Positions 27,693 to 37,201 of a stretch of 64,000 nt of DNA are shown here, piece after piece. Under the pieces are notes generated by a model. That model was not told where the DNA came from and did not search any database. It was given only the letters and a program-made list of their open reading frames with translations. The DNA lies in NCBI RefSeq assembly GCF_001969385.1, contig NZ_CP014796.1, forward strand, positions 1,195,501-1,259,500, written 5' to 3'. The stretch is from Salipiger profundus (GTDB lineage Bacteria > Pseudomonadota > Alphaproteobacteria > Rhodobacterales > Rhodobacteraceae). Each line of letters opens with the position of its first letter. The first letter of the stretch is position 1. The translations under genes were made by a program, and so were the position numbers.

Positions 27693-29974
27693 GTCGGGGC
27701 CTCATCCGATGACGTCGGGGCCCCTGATACGCCATCCGGCGCCGAAGAGCCAAGTGCTTTCTCCCCCTCGCCTTGGCGCGGAATATGCGCAAGTGCCGTC
27801 AGAAGCGCGGTTTTTCGAAGCGGCTTGGCGAGGAAGTCGTCCATTCCGGCGGCAAGGCAGGCTTCCCGGTCGCTGTCGAAGGCGTTCGCCGTAAGCGCGA
27901 TGATCCACGGCCGCGGCCCCCCGGCCGCGCGGATCCGCCGGGTCGCCTCGAGCCCGTCGAGCACCGGCATCGACATGTCCATCAGGATGACGTCGGGCGC
28001 GAGGCGCTGCGCGAGGTCGACCGCCACCCCGCCGTCCTCGGCCTCGGTCACCTCGATCCCCTCGCCCTCGAGATAGCGCTGCACGAGCAACCGGTTGGTG
28101 GCATTGTCCTCGACCAGAAGCAGGCGCATCGGCCCGACGCTCTCGGCCTCCTGCACCGACGGCTCGGGTGCCTCTTCGGCCCCGACATCGACGCGCGCAA
28201 GCCGCAGCGTCAGCTCGAAGGCGGCGCCGGGCCCGTCGGGCGGCAGAAGACGCAGGTCTCCACCCATCCGCCGGGCAAGCTGGCGCGAGATCGCCAGCCC
28301 CAGCCCGGTGCCGCCATGTTCGCGGGTGGTTTCGGCATCCGCCTGTTCGAAGCGCTCGAAAATCCGGCCGGCCCCTTCCGGAGCCACCCCGATGCCGGTG
28401 TCCGCGACCTTAACCGCGATATCGACGAACGCGTCTCCCGGTGTCACGCGGCTGGTCACCGTCACCCCGCCCGAGGACGTGAACTTGATGGCATTGGCCA
28501 GCAGGTTGATCAGGATCTGCCGCAACCGCCCGCTGTCGCCGATGACCAGCGCCGGCAAAGGCGTTTCGTGGCAGATATCGAGAAAAAGCCCCTTTTCCCG
28601 GGCCTGCGGTTTCAGGATGCCAGCCGCGTCGCGGATGCAGTCGGCCAGCGAAAACGGCTCGGCGACGATCGGCAGCTTGTCGGCCTCGAGCTTCGAGTAG
28701 TCGAGGATGTCGTTGATGATCTTCAACAGCGCTTCGGCCGAGTTGCGCATGGTGCGGGCATAGAGCTTCTGCTGGTCGCTCAGCGGCTCCTCCGCCAGCA
28801 GGTCGGACATGCCGATGATCCCGTTCATGGGGGTCCGGATCTCGTGGCTCATCGTGGCGAGAAATGCCGCCTTGGCTCGCGCCCCCGCCTCGGCGCGGTC
28901 TCTCGCTTCGGCCAGTTCCTGCGCTCGGAGCTTGGCTTCAGTGATGTCCCGCTCGATGACGATCACCTTCTCGACCCCGCCGTCCGGCGTGAGGATCGGC
29001 GCAAAGGCGGCCTCGACCCAGATTTCGCGCCCGTCCTTGGTCCGGTTCAGGATCTCGTAGCGGACAGACTGTCCCGCGATGGTCGTGCGGGCGACATCCT
29101 CCAGCTGGCCCCGGTCGCTTCCGGGCGCAGCCAGGACCTCGGTCGGTGTCTGGCCCAGAACCTCTTCCGGTGTGTAGCCCTTCATCCGCGTGAACCCTTC
29201 GTTCACCCAGAGAATGCGATGATCCGAGTCCAGCAGCATGACCGCGTCATTGGCGTGACGCGCGACAAGCGCGAGCTGCCGCGCCTCCGCCTGCGACACG
29301 CGCAGCTCCTCGATGGCCCTCTCGAGCGCTTCCTGCCCGACCAGAAGGTTGCGGCTATCCTCGAACCTGCGGCGGTCGGCTCCGTCGACGAAACGCAGGA
29401 AGACGTAGGCGATGAACGCGAGCATCGCCAGCCCGAAGGCATTGTAGACAAGCCCCTCGCCGCTTTCCCCGTTCAGCATCTCGACCCCGAATCCGGCGAT
29501 GGCGGTCAGGCCGTAGATCGTGTTGCGGATGTTGGTGGCAAGCGGGTGATACCGCTGGACGACGCCTGCGTTCAGCACCGCCGCCGCGAGAAAGGCGAAA
29601 CTGAACAGGGACGCCTCGCCGGTCAGAGCCGTCCACTGTGCAATCAGGACCGTCGCGGCGATGGTGATGGCCTGAAACCCGGCGGTCAGCGCGCTCAACA
29701 GGTAGAGGCGCCGCATCGGCACCTTCCGGTCGAGCAGCGCCGGCACGCGGTAGAGGACCGCGCAATCGATGAACTCGCCAAGCAGTGCAAGGCCGGCGGC
29801 CAGAAAGGCCACGTCCAGGGAAACCAGCAGGGCGAGCGCCAGCGACCCCGCAACCGTTGCGATCTGACGGGGCACGAAATGGCGCACACGCCCCCGCGCA
29901 TAGCGCCGCAGAAGACCCTCCGGGCTGTTCTCGGCCTCGAACCGGGCGAGGGACTGTCGTTCCGTCATCGTCAT
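27629..29974 (-). CDS. membrane hybrid histidine kinase with PAS and receiver domains
   Basis: A 781-residue sensor. Residues about 35-195 hold five to six hydrophobic segments. A PAS domain follows (about 225-350; [19 protein letters not shown], ending IERDITEAK), then HisKA with His377 in [11 protein letters not shown]. The ATPase domain has N, G1 and G2 boxes ([26 protein letters not shown]). The C-terminal receiver has Asp666 in [13 protein letters not shown]. The last 40 residues are low complexity and run into pncB. There is no separate output domain, so signal presumably passes by phosphotransfer to another protein. The ligand is unknown; lying between pncA and pncB suggests co-expression with NAD salvage. 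Confidence 0.92.
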   Translation of the reverse strand: MTMTERQSLARFEAENSPEGLLRRYARGRVRHFVPRQIATVAGSLALALLVSLDVAFLAAGLALLGEFIDCAVLYRVPALLDRKVPMRRLYLLSALTAGFQAITIAATVLIAQWTALTGEASLFSFAFLAAAVLNAGVVQRYHPLATNIRNTIYGLTAIAGFGVEMLNGESGEGLVYNAFGLAMLAFIAYVFLRFVDGADRRRFEDSRNLLVGQEALERAIEELRVSQAEARQLALVARHANDAVMLLDSDHRILWVNEGFTRMKGYTPEEVLGQTPTEVLAAPGSDRGQLEDVARTTIAGQSVRYEILNRTKDGREIWVEAAFAPILTPDGGVEKVIVIERDITEAKLRAQELAEARDRAEAGARAKAAFLATMSHEIRTPMNGIIGMSDLLAEEPLSDQQKLYARTMRNSAEALLKIINDILDYSKLEADKLPIVAEPFSLADCIRDAAGILKPQAREKGLFLDICHETPLPALVIGDSGRLRQILINLLANAIKFTSSGGVTVTSRVTPGDAFVDIAVKVADTGIGVAPEGAGRIFERFEQADAETTREHGGTGLGLAISRQLARRMGGDLRLLPPDGPGAAFELTLRLARVDVGAEEAPEPSVQEAESVGPMRLLLVEDNATNRLLVQRYLEGEGIEVTEAEDGGVAVDLAQRLAPDVILMDMSMPVLDGLEATRRIRAAGGPRPWIIALTANAFDSDREACLAAGMDDFLAKPLRKTALLTALAHIPRQGEGEKALGSSAPDGVSGAPTSSDEAPTWKSRQESGTTSGRSTRSSAR

Positions 29975-30048
29975 TTCGTCATGTCAGGAGCTGCAGATCC
30001 TCTTTGTCACAGACGCCGAGCGGCACAAGGCAAAAAGCTGCACACGTG

Positions 30049-30642
30049 TCAGGCCAGGACGACACCGGCCGCCGCCATGCTGTCGCGCGCCGCCGCGAGC
30101 GAGCCATCGAGATCGATCCCACGGCAGGCGCCTTCGGCGACGGTGACCTCGAACCCGAGCCGCGCGGCGTCGATGGCGGAGAAGGCCACGCAGAAATCGG
30201 TCGCGAGGCCCACGAGGGTGAGGCGCTCGATGCCGCGCGTACGCAGGTAGCCTTCCAACCCGGTCGGCGTGACGTGATCGTTCTCGAAAAACGCCGAATA
30301 GCTGTCGATGGCGGGGCGGAACCCCTTGCGGATGATGAGCTCGGCCCGGTCGGTCTCGAGCTCCGGATGAAAGGCCGCGCCCGCTCCGCCCTGCACGCAA
30401 TGCTCGGGCCAGAGCACCTGCGTGCCGTAGTCCATCTCGACCGTGTCGAACGGGGCCTTGCCGGGGTGACCGGTCGCGAAAGAGGAATGCCCGGCAGGGT
30501 GCCAGTCCTGTGTCAGGACGACGGCGTCGAACTCGGCCATCATTGCGTTGATGGGCGCGATGATCTCGTCTCCGCCGGTGACGGCCAGCGCGCCGCCCGG
30601 GCAGAAGTCATTCTGGACATCGATCACGACAAGCGCATGCAT
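30049..30642 (-). CDS. pncA: nicotinamidase/pyrazinamidase
   Basis: Hydrolyses nicotinamide to nicotinate and ammonia, the step before PncB. The 197-residue cysteine hydrolase has the triad Asp8 ([13 protein letters not shown]), Lys106 (IIRKGF) and Cys151 ([12 protein letters not shown]), and metal ligands in [14 protein letters not shown] 30642 follows AAAGGA. It is the first gene of a same-strand run pncA - hybrid kinase - pncB, with a 74-base gap before the kinase. Confidence 0.96.
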   Translation of the reverse strand: MHALVVIDVQNDFCPGGALAVTGGDEIIAPINAMMAEFDAVVLTQDWHPAGHSSFATGHPGKAPFDTVEMDYGTQVLWPEHCVQGGAGAAFHPELETDRAELIIRKGFRPAIDSYSAFFENDHVTPTGLEGYLRTRGIERLTLVGLATDFCVAFSAIDAARLGFEVTVAEGACRGIDLDGSLAAARDSMAAAGVVLA

Positions 30643-30729
30643 GGGCGATCCTTTCGCTGTGGCAACACGTTATGGATGCGGCGATCCTCACGCTTGCCCC
30701 GCGACGATGCAAGGCGTATCTCGTCGCGC

Positions 30730-31665
30730 ATGTTCACGGTCTGCGCCCTTTACCATTTCACCCGGTTCGACGACCCCGCTGCCCTGCGGGAGCCGCTTCT
30801 GGCCCTTTGCCGCGCCGAAGAAGTCACCGGAACGCTGCTGCTCGCCCACGAAGGTCTCAACGGAACCGTCGCGGGGCCACGTGCCGGGATCGACGCGGTG
30901 CTGGCGCATCTGCGGGCGCTGCCGGGCTGCGAGGGGCTCGAGTGGAAGCTCTCGACCGCCAGCGAACGGCCCTTTGCCCGCATGAAGGTGCGGCTGAAGC
31001 GCGAGATCGTCACCATGGGCCAGCCCGACGTGGACCCCCGCGCCCGCGTCGGCCATTACGTCGAGCCCTCCGAGTGGAACGAGCTGATCCGCTCGCCGGA
31101 CGTGGCGGTGATCGACACGCGCAACGACTACGAGGTCGCCATTGGCACCTTCGAGGGGGCCGTCGACCCGCAGACCGAAAGCTTTCGCGACTTCCCGCAG
31201 TGGTGGGAAGAGAACAAGGCGCGCTTCCACAACAAGCGCATCGCCATGTTCTGCACCGGCGGCATCCGGTGCGAGAAATCCACGAACTGGCTGCTCGGCC
31301 AGGGCGTCGAGGAGGTCTACCATCTCAAGGGCGGCATCCTGAAATACCTCGAGGAAGTGCCGGAGGACCGGAGCGCCTGGCAGGGCAGCTGCTTCGTTTT
31401 CGACGGCCGCGTCTCGGTCGAGCACGGGCTTCGCGAGGGGCCGCATCTGCTCTGCCATGCCTGCCGCCGCCCGATCCTGCCCGAAGACCGCGACCGCCCC
31501 GAGTACGAGCATGGCGTGTCCTGCCACCAGTGCATCGACGAGACCTCGGAGGAGGACAAGGCCCGGTTCCGCGAGCGCCAGAAGCAGATCGCGCTGGCCC
31601 GCGCCCGGGGTGAACGTCACCTCCATGCCGACGTTCCCGACGACCTGGGCCCTGACCGGGGCTGA
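30730..31665 (+). CDS. trhO: oxygen-dependent tRNA uridine-34 hydroxylase (rhodanese family)
   Basis: Forms 5-hydroxyuridine at the wobble position of tRNA using oxygen. The 311-residue protein has an N-terminal ferredoxin-like/acylphosphatase-like part ([12 protein letters not shown]), then a rhodanese domain with [11 protein letters not shown], where Cys175 is the family-conserved loop cysteine. The C-terminal part has two CxxC-like pairs (LCHACRRP and SCHQC) that may bind zinc. ATG 30730 ([10 protein letters not shown]) is the conserved family start. It is divergent from pncA across 87 bases. Confidence 0.92.
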   Translation: MFTVCALYHFTRFDDPAALREPLLALCRAEEVTGTLLLAHEGLNGTVAGPRAGIDAVLAHLRALPGCEGLEWKLSTASERPFARMKVRLKREIVTMGQPDVDPRARVGHYVEPSEWNELIRSPDVAVIDTRNDYEVAIGTFEGAVDPQTESFRDFPQWWEENKARFHNKRIAMFCTGGIRCEKSTNWLLGQGVEEVYHLKGGILKYLEEVPEDRSAWQGSCFVFDGRVSVEHGLREGPHLLCHACRRPILPEDRDRPEYEHGVSCHQCIDETSEEDKARFRERQKQIALARARGERHLHADVPDDLGPDRG

Positions 31666-31692
31666 CATCTTGCCCCCCGTGGACATGGCTGC

Positions 31693-32421
31693 TCAGAAGT
31701 AGCTGCGGACCAGCGCGCCCGCGAGCAGCGACCAGCCGTCGGCGACCACGAAGAACGCCAGCTTGAACGGTAGCGACACGATCGCCGGCGGCACCATCAT
31801 CATGCCCATCGACATCAGCACCGCCGCGACCACGAGGTCGATGATCAGGAACGGCAGGAAGATGAGAAAACCGACCTGGAAGGCACGGGCGATCTCGGAC
31901 AGCATGAAGCTGGGGATGAGCACCGAGAGCGGGGCTTCGGGCGCGAGCGCCATCCCCGATGCGTCCGGTCTCAGCTCGGCCATCGCAGCGAATGTGTCGG
32001 GATCGACGCGCGCGGCCATGAAGCCGCGAAACGGGGCAAGGGTCCGATCGAAGGCCTCGTCGATCTCGATCTGCTCGTCGACGAGCGGTTGCAGGCCGTC
32101 GGTCCAGGCCGCGGTAAAGGTCGGCTCCATCACGAAATAGGTGAGGAAGAGCGCGAGGCTCACGATGAGCATGTTCGGCGGCGACTGCTGCAGCCCGATC
32201 GCCTGCCGCAGGATCGCGAGCACCGTGACCAGGAACGGAAAGCAGGTCACCATGATGGCGATGCCGGGCGCGAGGCTCAGGAGCGTGATCAGCGCGATCA
32301 GCTGAATGCTGGCTGCCGTCACCGAGCCGCCCTCGCCCAGGTCGAGGGATATGCCCTGCGCCGCGGCCGGACCCGGCCAGGCGAGCGACACGGCGAGCAG
32401 GATCGGCAGCACCGCACGCAT
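31693..32421 (-). CDS. fliP: flagellar type III export protein FliP
   Basis: A core membrane component of the flagellar export gate. The 242-residue protein has a cleavable signal sequence (residues 1-21, ending PAAAQ), then helices in the family order: TLLSLAPGIAIMVTCFPF, SPPNMLIVSLALFLTYF, and the two C-terminal helices around FLPFLIIDLVVAAVLMSMGMMM and PFKLAFFVVADGWSLL. It follows fliN after 3 bases and lacks a strong ribosome site, so translation is probably coupled. Confidence 0.95.
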   Translation of the reverse strand: MRAVLPILLAVSLAWPGPAAAQGISLDLGEGGSVTAASIQLIALITLLSLAPGIAIMVTCFPFLVTVLAILRQAIGLQQSPPNMLIVSLALFLTYFVMEPTFTAAWTDGLQPLVDEQIEIDEAFDRTLAPFRGFMAARVDPDTFAAMAELRPDASGMALAPEAPLSVLIPSFMLSEIARAFQVGFLIFLPFLIIDLVVAAVLMSMGMMMVPPAIVSLPFKLAFFVVADGWSLLAGALVRSYF

Positions 32422-32424
32422 CGG

Positions 32425-32712
32425 TCAGGAGGGGCTCTTGAGATCGACGACTTCGGTCAGACGCACCGCGAGCTGGCCGTTGTCGCCCCCCTCGACGACC
32501 TCGAGTGCACCGATCCCGATCAGGCGATCCCCGACGTAAAGCTCGACCGGATCCTCGAGACGCTTGTCGAGCGTTAGTACCGACCCTTCCCCGAGCTTCA
32601 GCAGGTCGCGCACCAGCGGCCGGGCTCGCCCCACCGAGACGGTGATCTCGATGGGCACGCTGGTAAAGGGGGTCGCGCCCTCGGCGCGCGCGGTCTCGGC
32701 CTGGTCATCCAT
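32425..32712 (-). CDS. fliN: flagellar motor switch protein FliN
   Basis: A 95-residue C-ring protein with one SpoA domain: VPIEITVSVGRARPLVRDLLKLGEGSVLTLDK, then DPVELYVGDRLIGIGALEVV. It forms part of the rotor that responds to the chemotaxis signal and docks the export ATPase complex. It has the short FliN form without a long N-terminal extension. AGGAG precedes ATG 32712, and the start overlaps the upstream FliH-like gene by 8 bases. Confidence 0.94.
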   Translation of the reverse strand: MDDQAETARAEGATPFTSVPIEITVSVGRARPLVRDLLKLGEGSVLTLDKRLEDPVELYVGDRLIGIGALEVVEGGDNGQLAVRLTEVVDLKSPS

Positions 32713-33310
32713 GGGCGATGCTCCTGCGATTGTCGTGCATGAACCCGCGCACCGCCTGTGCGACGTCGTTCACGAGGCTGGAAAGGTCGATCTGCTTTTC
32801 GGTCCCCGCGAAGCGGATGTCGGCCTGCCCCTCGGCGAGCGTCTCGTCCTCGACCAGACGAAGGGGAAAGCCGACGTCGGCCTCGAGCAGCGGGGCGACC
32901 GCCTCGGTGCAACCGGGGGCCACCGCGATCTCGACCTCGAGCGCACCGATCTCGCGGGCCATCCGCGAGAGCTGTTCGGCCACATGCAGCCCGAGCGTTT
33001 CGCGCAGCATGGCGGGCAACAGCTTGCCGACCACCTCCTCGAGCAGGGGCGAGATACCGTTGAGCACCTGCGCGCAGGCTTCGTGGTAGGTGAAGGAGAG
33101 ATCCTGCAGGTTCTGTGCGAAATCGCTGGAGATTCGCGTTTGGTCCTCCGACTGCGCCTTCAGCGCATCGTCCCAACCGGCGCGGTAGCCGGTGTCGAAG
33201 CTCTCGAGCCGGGCAGCCTCTAACTCGTCCTCGTCCCGCGGCGCAGGCGGCGGTTCCGCGTAGGTCGAGGGAACGCCGAAATCCTCGAGCACGTCGCCCA
33301 GCCGGGTCAT
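32705..33310 (-). CDS. fliH: FliH-like flagellar export regulator
   Basis: A 201-residue cytosolic protein between fliF and fliN. The N-terminal part is acidic and proline-rich, with the motif SFDTGYRAGWDDALKA typical of FliH-like stators. A long helical region and a compact C-terminal domain follow. Family sequence identity is always weak for FliH, so the call rests on the motif and operon position. The start overlaps the fliF stop by 4 bases. The usual partner ATPase fliI is not in this window. Confidence 0.75.
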   Translation of the reverse strand: MTRLGDVLEDFGVPSTYAEPPPAPRDEDELEAARLESFDTGYRAGWDDALKAQSEDQTRISSDFAQNLQDLSFTYHEACAQVLNGISPLLEEVVGKLLPAMLRETLGLHVAEQLSRMAREIGALEVEIAVAPGCTEAVAPLLEADVGFPLRLVEDETLAEGQADIRFAGTEKQIDLSSLVNDVAQAVRGFMHDNRRSIAHG

Positions 33311-34932
33311 TGCACTTCTTCCTTTTCATCCAGCCAGCTGCGCAGAATCTCGACGGTTTCGTCCTTGCGTGCCTCGATGAGGGTGCGCAGCCGGTCGACC
33401 GGGTCCTCTTCCACAGGCGCATCGAAATCCACCATTCCCATGCCCCCGAAGCCCTCGCCACCTGCCAGCGGCGCGAGCGGGGCAAAGTCGGCGTCGCCAT
33501 CGAGCTCCCCGTCAAGCGCGGGCGAGGCGCCGTTCTCATAGGGCGGAAGGGCGAGCGCACCGCCAGCTGCATCAGATGCGTCCAGACGCGCCGGGCCCGA
33601 AAGGATCGGGCGCACCACGAAGAGCCCCAGCACCAGCGCCACCACCGCCAGGATCGCCATCTGGATGAGCAGCATCGGATCGAGGGGCATCGAGAACCAG
33701 CCCGGCTCGATGGGGCCCGTCCCGAGCCCCTCGGGGCGCTCGAACGGCAGCGAGCGGATCGTGATCTCGTCACCTCGTTCCTCGTCGAAGCCGACCGCCG
33801 AGGCCACGAGATCACGCAGCGCCGCGAGCTGCGGCTCGGGCAGCGGCACGAAGGTCTGCGTGCCGTCCGCGGCCGCGTCGTAGCTGCCGTTGACCAGGAC
33901 GGCGACCGTCAGCCGCTTGATCGCGCCCGGCACGCGCGTGACCTCGCGCATCGTCTCGGAGACCTCGTAGTTCACCCGCTCACGGGTTTCGCTGCTCTGG
34001 CTCGAGGAGCTGTCGCCGCCACCTCCGGCCTGCCCGGCCGGCAGGTTCGAGGCCACCGTCACGTCGCCACCACCGCTGTCCTGCGAGGTGCTTGTATCCT
34101 CGGACGTATCGGTCGAGATCACCACCCGGCCTTCCGGATCGAACTGCCGCTGCCGGATCGTCTCGCTCTCGGTAACGGTGTCGAGACTGAGCTCGACGAC
34201 CGCATTGCCCTGGCCGACCCGCGCCTCGACCAGGCGCTGCACCCGGTCGCGCATCTGCGCGGCCTTGTCCTCGGTGGTCGGACCACTGCCCCGCTCGTCC
34301 TCGGCCCCGATGAGCCCGCCCTTGCCGTCGATCACCGCGACATTCTCGGGCACGAGACCGGGCACCGCCGAGGCGACAAGATACTTCAGGGCCCGCGCCT
34401 GCGCCGCGGACAGCACCTCGCCCGCACTCGTCACCGACACCGAGGCGGTCGGCGTGACATCGCGCTGGAAAGGATTCGCACTGGAATTCGCGATGTGCAC
34501 CCGCGCGGTGGCGATGTAGGGGCTCGCCACGATGGTGCGCGCAAGCTCGCCCTCCTTGGCGCGCCAGTAGGCGGCATCGAACATCTGCGAGGTGGTTCCG
34601 AAGCCCGACAGGCCGTCGAGCAGCTCATACCCTTTCGTCGAATTCGCCGGCAGCCCCTCGCTCGCCAACGTCATTCGCAGGGCATCCCGCTGCAGTTCGG
34701 GCACGAAGATCGCCCCGCCGCGCACCTCGTAGGGCACCCCGCGCTGTTCCAGCGCCTCGACGACCTCGCCCGCGGCGCCATTCTCAAGCCCGGCGTAGAG
34801 CAGGGCAAGCGTAGGCGAGCCGGTCATCCGTGCCATAGCCAGCACCGAGATCATCATGGCCGCCGTGGCTACCATGACGATCACCCTGCGGCGCGCGCCG
34901 AGACGCTCCCAGATTTGCGCGAGTTGTTGCAA
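33307..34932 (-). CDS. fliF: flagellar MS-ring protein FliF
   Basis: Forms the basal MS ring in the cytoplasmic membrane. Start chosen at TTG 34932 (MQQLAQIWERLG) because GGAGG lies six bases upstream; an ATG at 34971 has no such site. The 541-residue protein has an N-terminal membrane helix, the YscJ/FliF ring domain (LYAGLENGAAGEVVEALEQR), a Ser/Gly-rich disordered stretch about 290-325 (DSGGGDVTVASN), a second helix near 430-450, and an acidic C-terminal tail that binds FliG. Confidence 0.94.
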   Translation of the reverse strand: MQQLAQIWERLGARRRVIVMVATAAMMISVLAMARMTGSPTLALLYAGLENGAAGEVVEALEQRGVPYEVRGGAIFVPELQRDALRMTLASEGLPANSTKGYELLDGLSGFGTTSQMFDAAYWRAKEGELARTIVASPYIATARVHIANSSANPFQRDVTPTASVSVTSAGEVLSAAQARALKYLVASAVPGLVPENVAVIDGKGGLIGAEDERGSGPTTEDKAAQMRDRVQRLVEARVGQGNAVVELSLDTVTESETIRQRQFDPEGRVVISTDTSEDTSTSQDSGGGDVTVASNLPAGQAGGGGDSSSSQSSETRERVNYEVSETMREVTRVPGAIKRLTVAVLVNGSYDAAADGTQTFVPLPEPQLAALRDLVASAVGFDEERGDEITIRSLPFERPEGLGTGPIEPGWFSMPLDPMLLIQMAILAVVALVLGLFVVRPILSGPARLDASDAAGGALALPPYENGASPALDGELDGDADFAPLAPLAGGEGFGGMGMVDFDAPVEEDPVDRLRTLIEARKDETVEILRSWLDEKEEVQ

Positions 34933-34987
34933 GACCAACCTCCGTTCCGACCGTTCTGCCCGGTGCCGCATCTTTGGAGCATCAGAC

Positions 34988-35002
34988 TTAACAATCGGTT
35001 AG
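34988..35002. promoter_or_regulatory. CtrA-like site between divergent flagellar operons
   Basis: TTAA-CAATCGG-TTAG matches the CtrA motif TTAA-N7-TTAA at seven of eight positions. It lies in the 116 bases between the fliF and fliL start codons. CtrA controls flagellar genes in several Rhodobacterales. A TATAAC at 35015-35020 could be a -10 for fliL. Confidence 0.5.
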
Positions 35003-35048
35003 TTCCTGCGTGGCTATAACGCCGACGTCGGAAACAAGAGGTCTGCCC

Positions 35049-35600
35049 ATGTCGGATGCCACCGCAGACGCTCCGGTCGATGAGACCGCGGAGCCGAAGA
35101 AAGCGTCGAAACTGCCGCTGCTGATCGGGCTCGTTCTCGCGCTCGCAGGGGGCGGCGGTGGCTTCTACGCGGCATGGTCCGGGCTGCTTCCATTCGGCGG
35201 CTCCGCCGCCAGCAAAGAGGCCGACCATGGTGCGCCGGCCGAAGCGGACGGAGGTTCGCATGCCAACGCGCATGACAGCGACGCACCAATGCCGGACGCC
35301 CGTGTCGCATTCGTCGAACTGCCGCAGCTTATCATCTCGATGGGGCGCACATCCGACATGCATCATCTGCGGTTTCAGGCCAGCCTCGAGGTCGCGCCGG
35401 ACCATGCCGGTGAGGTCGAAACCCTGAAACCGAGGGTCATCGACGTGCTCAACAGCTACCTCCGCGCGCTGCGGCCTGCAGACATAGAGGCACCGGGCGC
35501 CCTGATCCGGATTCGCGGGCAGATGCTCCGCCGCATCCAGCTCGTCGCGGGCGAGGACCGGGTGCGCGATCTCCTGGTCATGGAATTCGTGCTGAACTGA
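35049..35600 (+). CDS. fliL: flagellar basal-body-associated protein FliL
   Basis: A 183-residue single-pass protein that supports stator and rotor function. The cytoplasmic N-terminus is about 22 residues, followed by a membrane helix (LPLLIGLVLALAGGGGGFYAAW). A linker rich in Ala, Asp and His precedes the periplasmic FliL domain (AFVELPQLIISM, then LRALRPADIEAPGALIRIRGQMLRR). ATG 35049 is chosen because AGAGG precedes it. It heads a three-gene run opposite to fliF. Confidence 0.92.
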   Translation: MSDATADAPVDETAEPKKASKLPLLIGLVLALAGGGGGFYAAWSGLLPFGGSAASKEADHGAPAEADGGSHANAHDSDAPMPDARVAFVELPQLIISMGRTSDMHHLRFQASLEVAPDHAGEVETLKPRVIDVLNSYLRALRPADIEAPGALIRIRGQMLRRIQLVAGEDRVRDLLVMEFVLN

Positions 35601-35611
35601 GGGAGAAAAAT

Positions 35612-35971
35612 ATGGAAGTCATTGCCGATATCCTGCTTGTGGCCGGCGCCCTCGGGGCGGGCTTCTACTGCTTCGTGCTGTCGCGCCGCCTGTCGAAGTT
35701 CACTGACCTCGAGAAAGGGGTCGGCGGCGCCGTCGCTGTCCTGTCCGCCCAGGTCGACGATCTCACACGCACCCTCGACACGGCACGAACCGCAGCGGGC
35801 GCCTCGTCATCGTCGCTTGAAGAGCTGACGGAACGATCGGAAGAGGTGGCCAAGCGGCTCGAGCTTCTGCTCGCCTCCATGCACGATCTTCCCGAATCCG
35901 GCGCGACGCCATCCACCGCGGAAGAGCCGGAACCGATGTTCTTCCGTCACCCCAAGCGCGGAGCATCGTGA
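35612..35971 (+). CDS. small membrane-anchored coiled-coil protein of the flagellar cluster
   Basis: A 119-residue protein with one N-terminal membrane helix (residues about 3-23, IADILLVAGALGAGFYCFVL) and a cytosolic coiled-coil stretch (about 30-90). I do not recognise a named family. A gene of this size and layout between fliL and a MotE-like gene recurs in Rhodobacteraceae flagellar clusters, so a structural or motor-related role is likely. GGGAG lies upstream of ATG 35612. Its stop overlaps the next start by one base. Confidence 0.7.
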   Translation: MEVIADILLVAGALGAGFYCFVLSRRLSKFTDLEKGVGGAVAVLSAQVDDLTRTLDTARTAAGASSSSLEELTERSEEVAKRLELLLASMHDLPESGATPSTAEEPEPMFFRHPKRGAS

Positions 35972-36615
35972 TGAGATCGCTTTTCCGGAAACCGCCCGCG
36001 CCCTCTCGACGCCCCAAGCGACGCGGGCGCAGCGTGCTCGCGGTCATCGGCGCACTGATGATCAGCTCGGCGGTGGCGCGGGTCGCCGTGCAGGCCGGCG
36101 CGGCGCTCGCAGTGGAGCCCGACACACCGCCCGCACCGGTGCCTGTCGTCGCAGAGGCAGAGCATTCCCCGGCGGACACCTCCGCACTGCCGACCTGCGC
36201 GACCGAGGAGGACATTGCCCCCATCCTCGACGCCCTGCGCGGCCGCGAGGAGCGCGTCGCGAAGCGCGAGTCAGCCCTTCAGAAACGGTTGCAGGCGCTC
36301 TCGATCGCCGAGCAGGAGATCGAACGGCGCATGACGGCGATGCAGGAGACCGAAGAGAAACTGCGCGCCACCCTCGCGATGGCCGAGACCGCTGCCGAAG
36401 ACGATGTCTCGCGACTCACCCAGGTCTACGCCACCATGAAGCCGAAACAGGCGGCCGCGCTCTTTCAGGAGATGGACGCCGAGTTCGCGGCCGGTTTCCT
36501 TGGCCGGATGCGGCCCGATGCAGCGGCGGCCATCATGGCCGGGCTCGACCCGCAGACGGCCTATACCATCAGCGTTATGCTCGCCGGCCGCAACGCCGCC
36601 GCACCGAAGCAATGA
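35971..36615 (+). CDS. motE: MotE-like motility protein
   Basis: A 214-residue exported or anchored protein. A basic N-terminus and one membrane helix (about 22-45) are followed by a coiled coil (about 80-135). A C-terminal MgtE-N-like helical domain ends the protein (LTQVYATMKPKQAAALFQEM, then MRPDAAAAIMAGLDPQTAYTISVML). This layout matches MotE, the periplasmic chaperone of MotC known from rhizobia. ATG 35971 shares a base with the preceding stop; a GTG at 35968 is an alternative. The gene converges with trxC. Confidence 0.78.
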   Translation: MRSLFRKPPAPSRRPKRRGRSVLAVIGALMISSAVARVAVQAGAALAVEPDTPPAPVPVVAEAEHSPADTSALPTCATEEDIAPILDALRGREERVAKRESALQKRLQALSIAEQEIERRMTAMQETEEKLRATLAMAETAAEDDVSRLTQVYATMKPKQAAALFQEMDAEFAAGFLGRMRPDAAAAIMAGLDPQTAYTISVMLAGRNAAAPKQ

Positions 36616-36631
36616 TAAATGGAGCCGCCGC

Positions 36632-37057
36632 TCAGACCGTCTGTCCGGCGAACGCCTCGATCTGCGCTGCCGGGAGGGCCCCCGACTGGCGGCCCGTTTC
36701 CCGCCCGCCGCGGAAGGCAATCATGGTGGGAATACCGCGGATGCCGAACCGGCGCGCGGCATCCGGGTGCGCTTCGGTGTTCAGCTTCACCAGGCGCGCA
36801 CGCCCCTTGAGGCTTGCGGCAGCCTTCGAGAACTCGGGAGCCATCATGCGACAGGGGCCACACCAGGGCGCCCAGAAGTCGACCACGAGCGGCAGATCAT
36901 CGGTGCGAATTGCCTTCGAGAGGGTGTCCGGATCGATGTCGCGGGCCTTTCCCTCCAGCAGCCGCGCGCCGCAGGTGCCGCACTTCGGCCCGGCCGCCAG
37001 ACGCTCTTCGGGAACGCGGTTTGCCTGACCGCATTCGAAACATATCAATTTTGCCAT
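36632..37057 (-). CDS. trxC: thioredoxin 2 with N-terminal zinc ribbon
   Basis: A 141-residue cytosolic disulfide reductase. Two CxxC pairs (Cys6/Cys9 and Cys26/Cys29) form the zinc ribbon that distinguishes TrxC from TrxA, followed by the thioredoxin fold with the active site WCGPC (Cys66/Cys69) in VVDFWAPWCGPCR. The cis-proline segment is GIRGIPTMIAF. GGAGG precedes ATG 37057. It stands alone, divergent from the L,D-transpeptidase gene. Confidence 0.95.
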   Translation of the reverse strand: MAKLICFECGQANRVPEERLAAGPKCGTCGARLLEGKARDIDPDTLSKAIRTDDLPLVVDFWAPWCGPCRMMAPEFSKAAASLKGRARLVKLNTEAHPDAARRFGIRGIPTMIAFRGGRETGRQSGALPAAQIEAFAGQTV

Positions 37058-37201
37058 AATCCCGCCTCCAGGTTACATTCCACTATAAAAATGTGTGTCG
37101 TGCACGCCATCGTTACAACGGGGTTGGGAAACTCTGCATTGATTTCGCGTTATGTCCGATCAGAATGATTGAAACGTCACAGGGGAAATCGAGTCTTGTC
37201 C

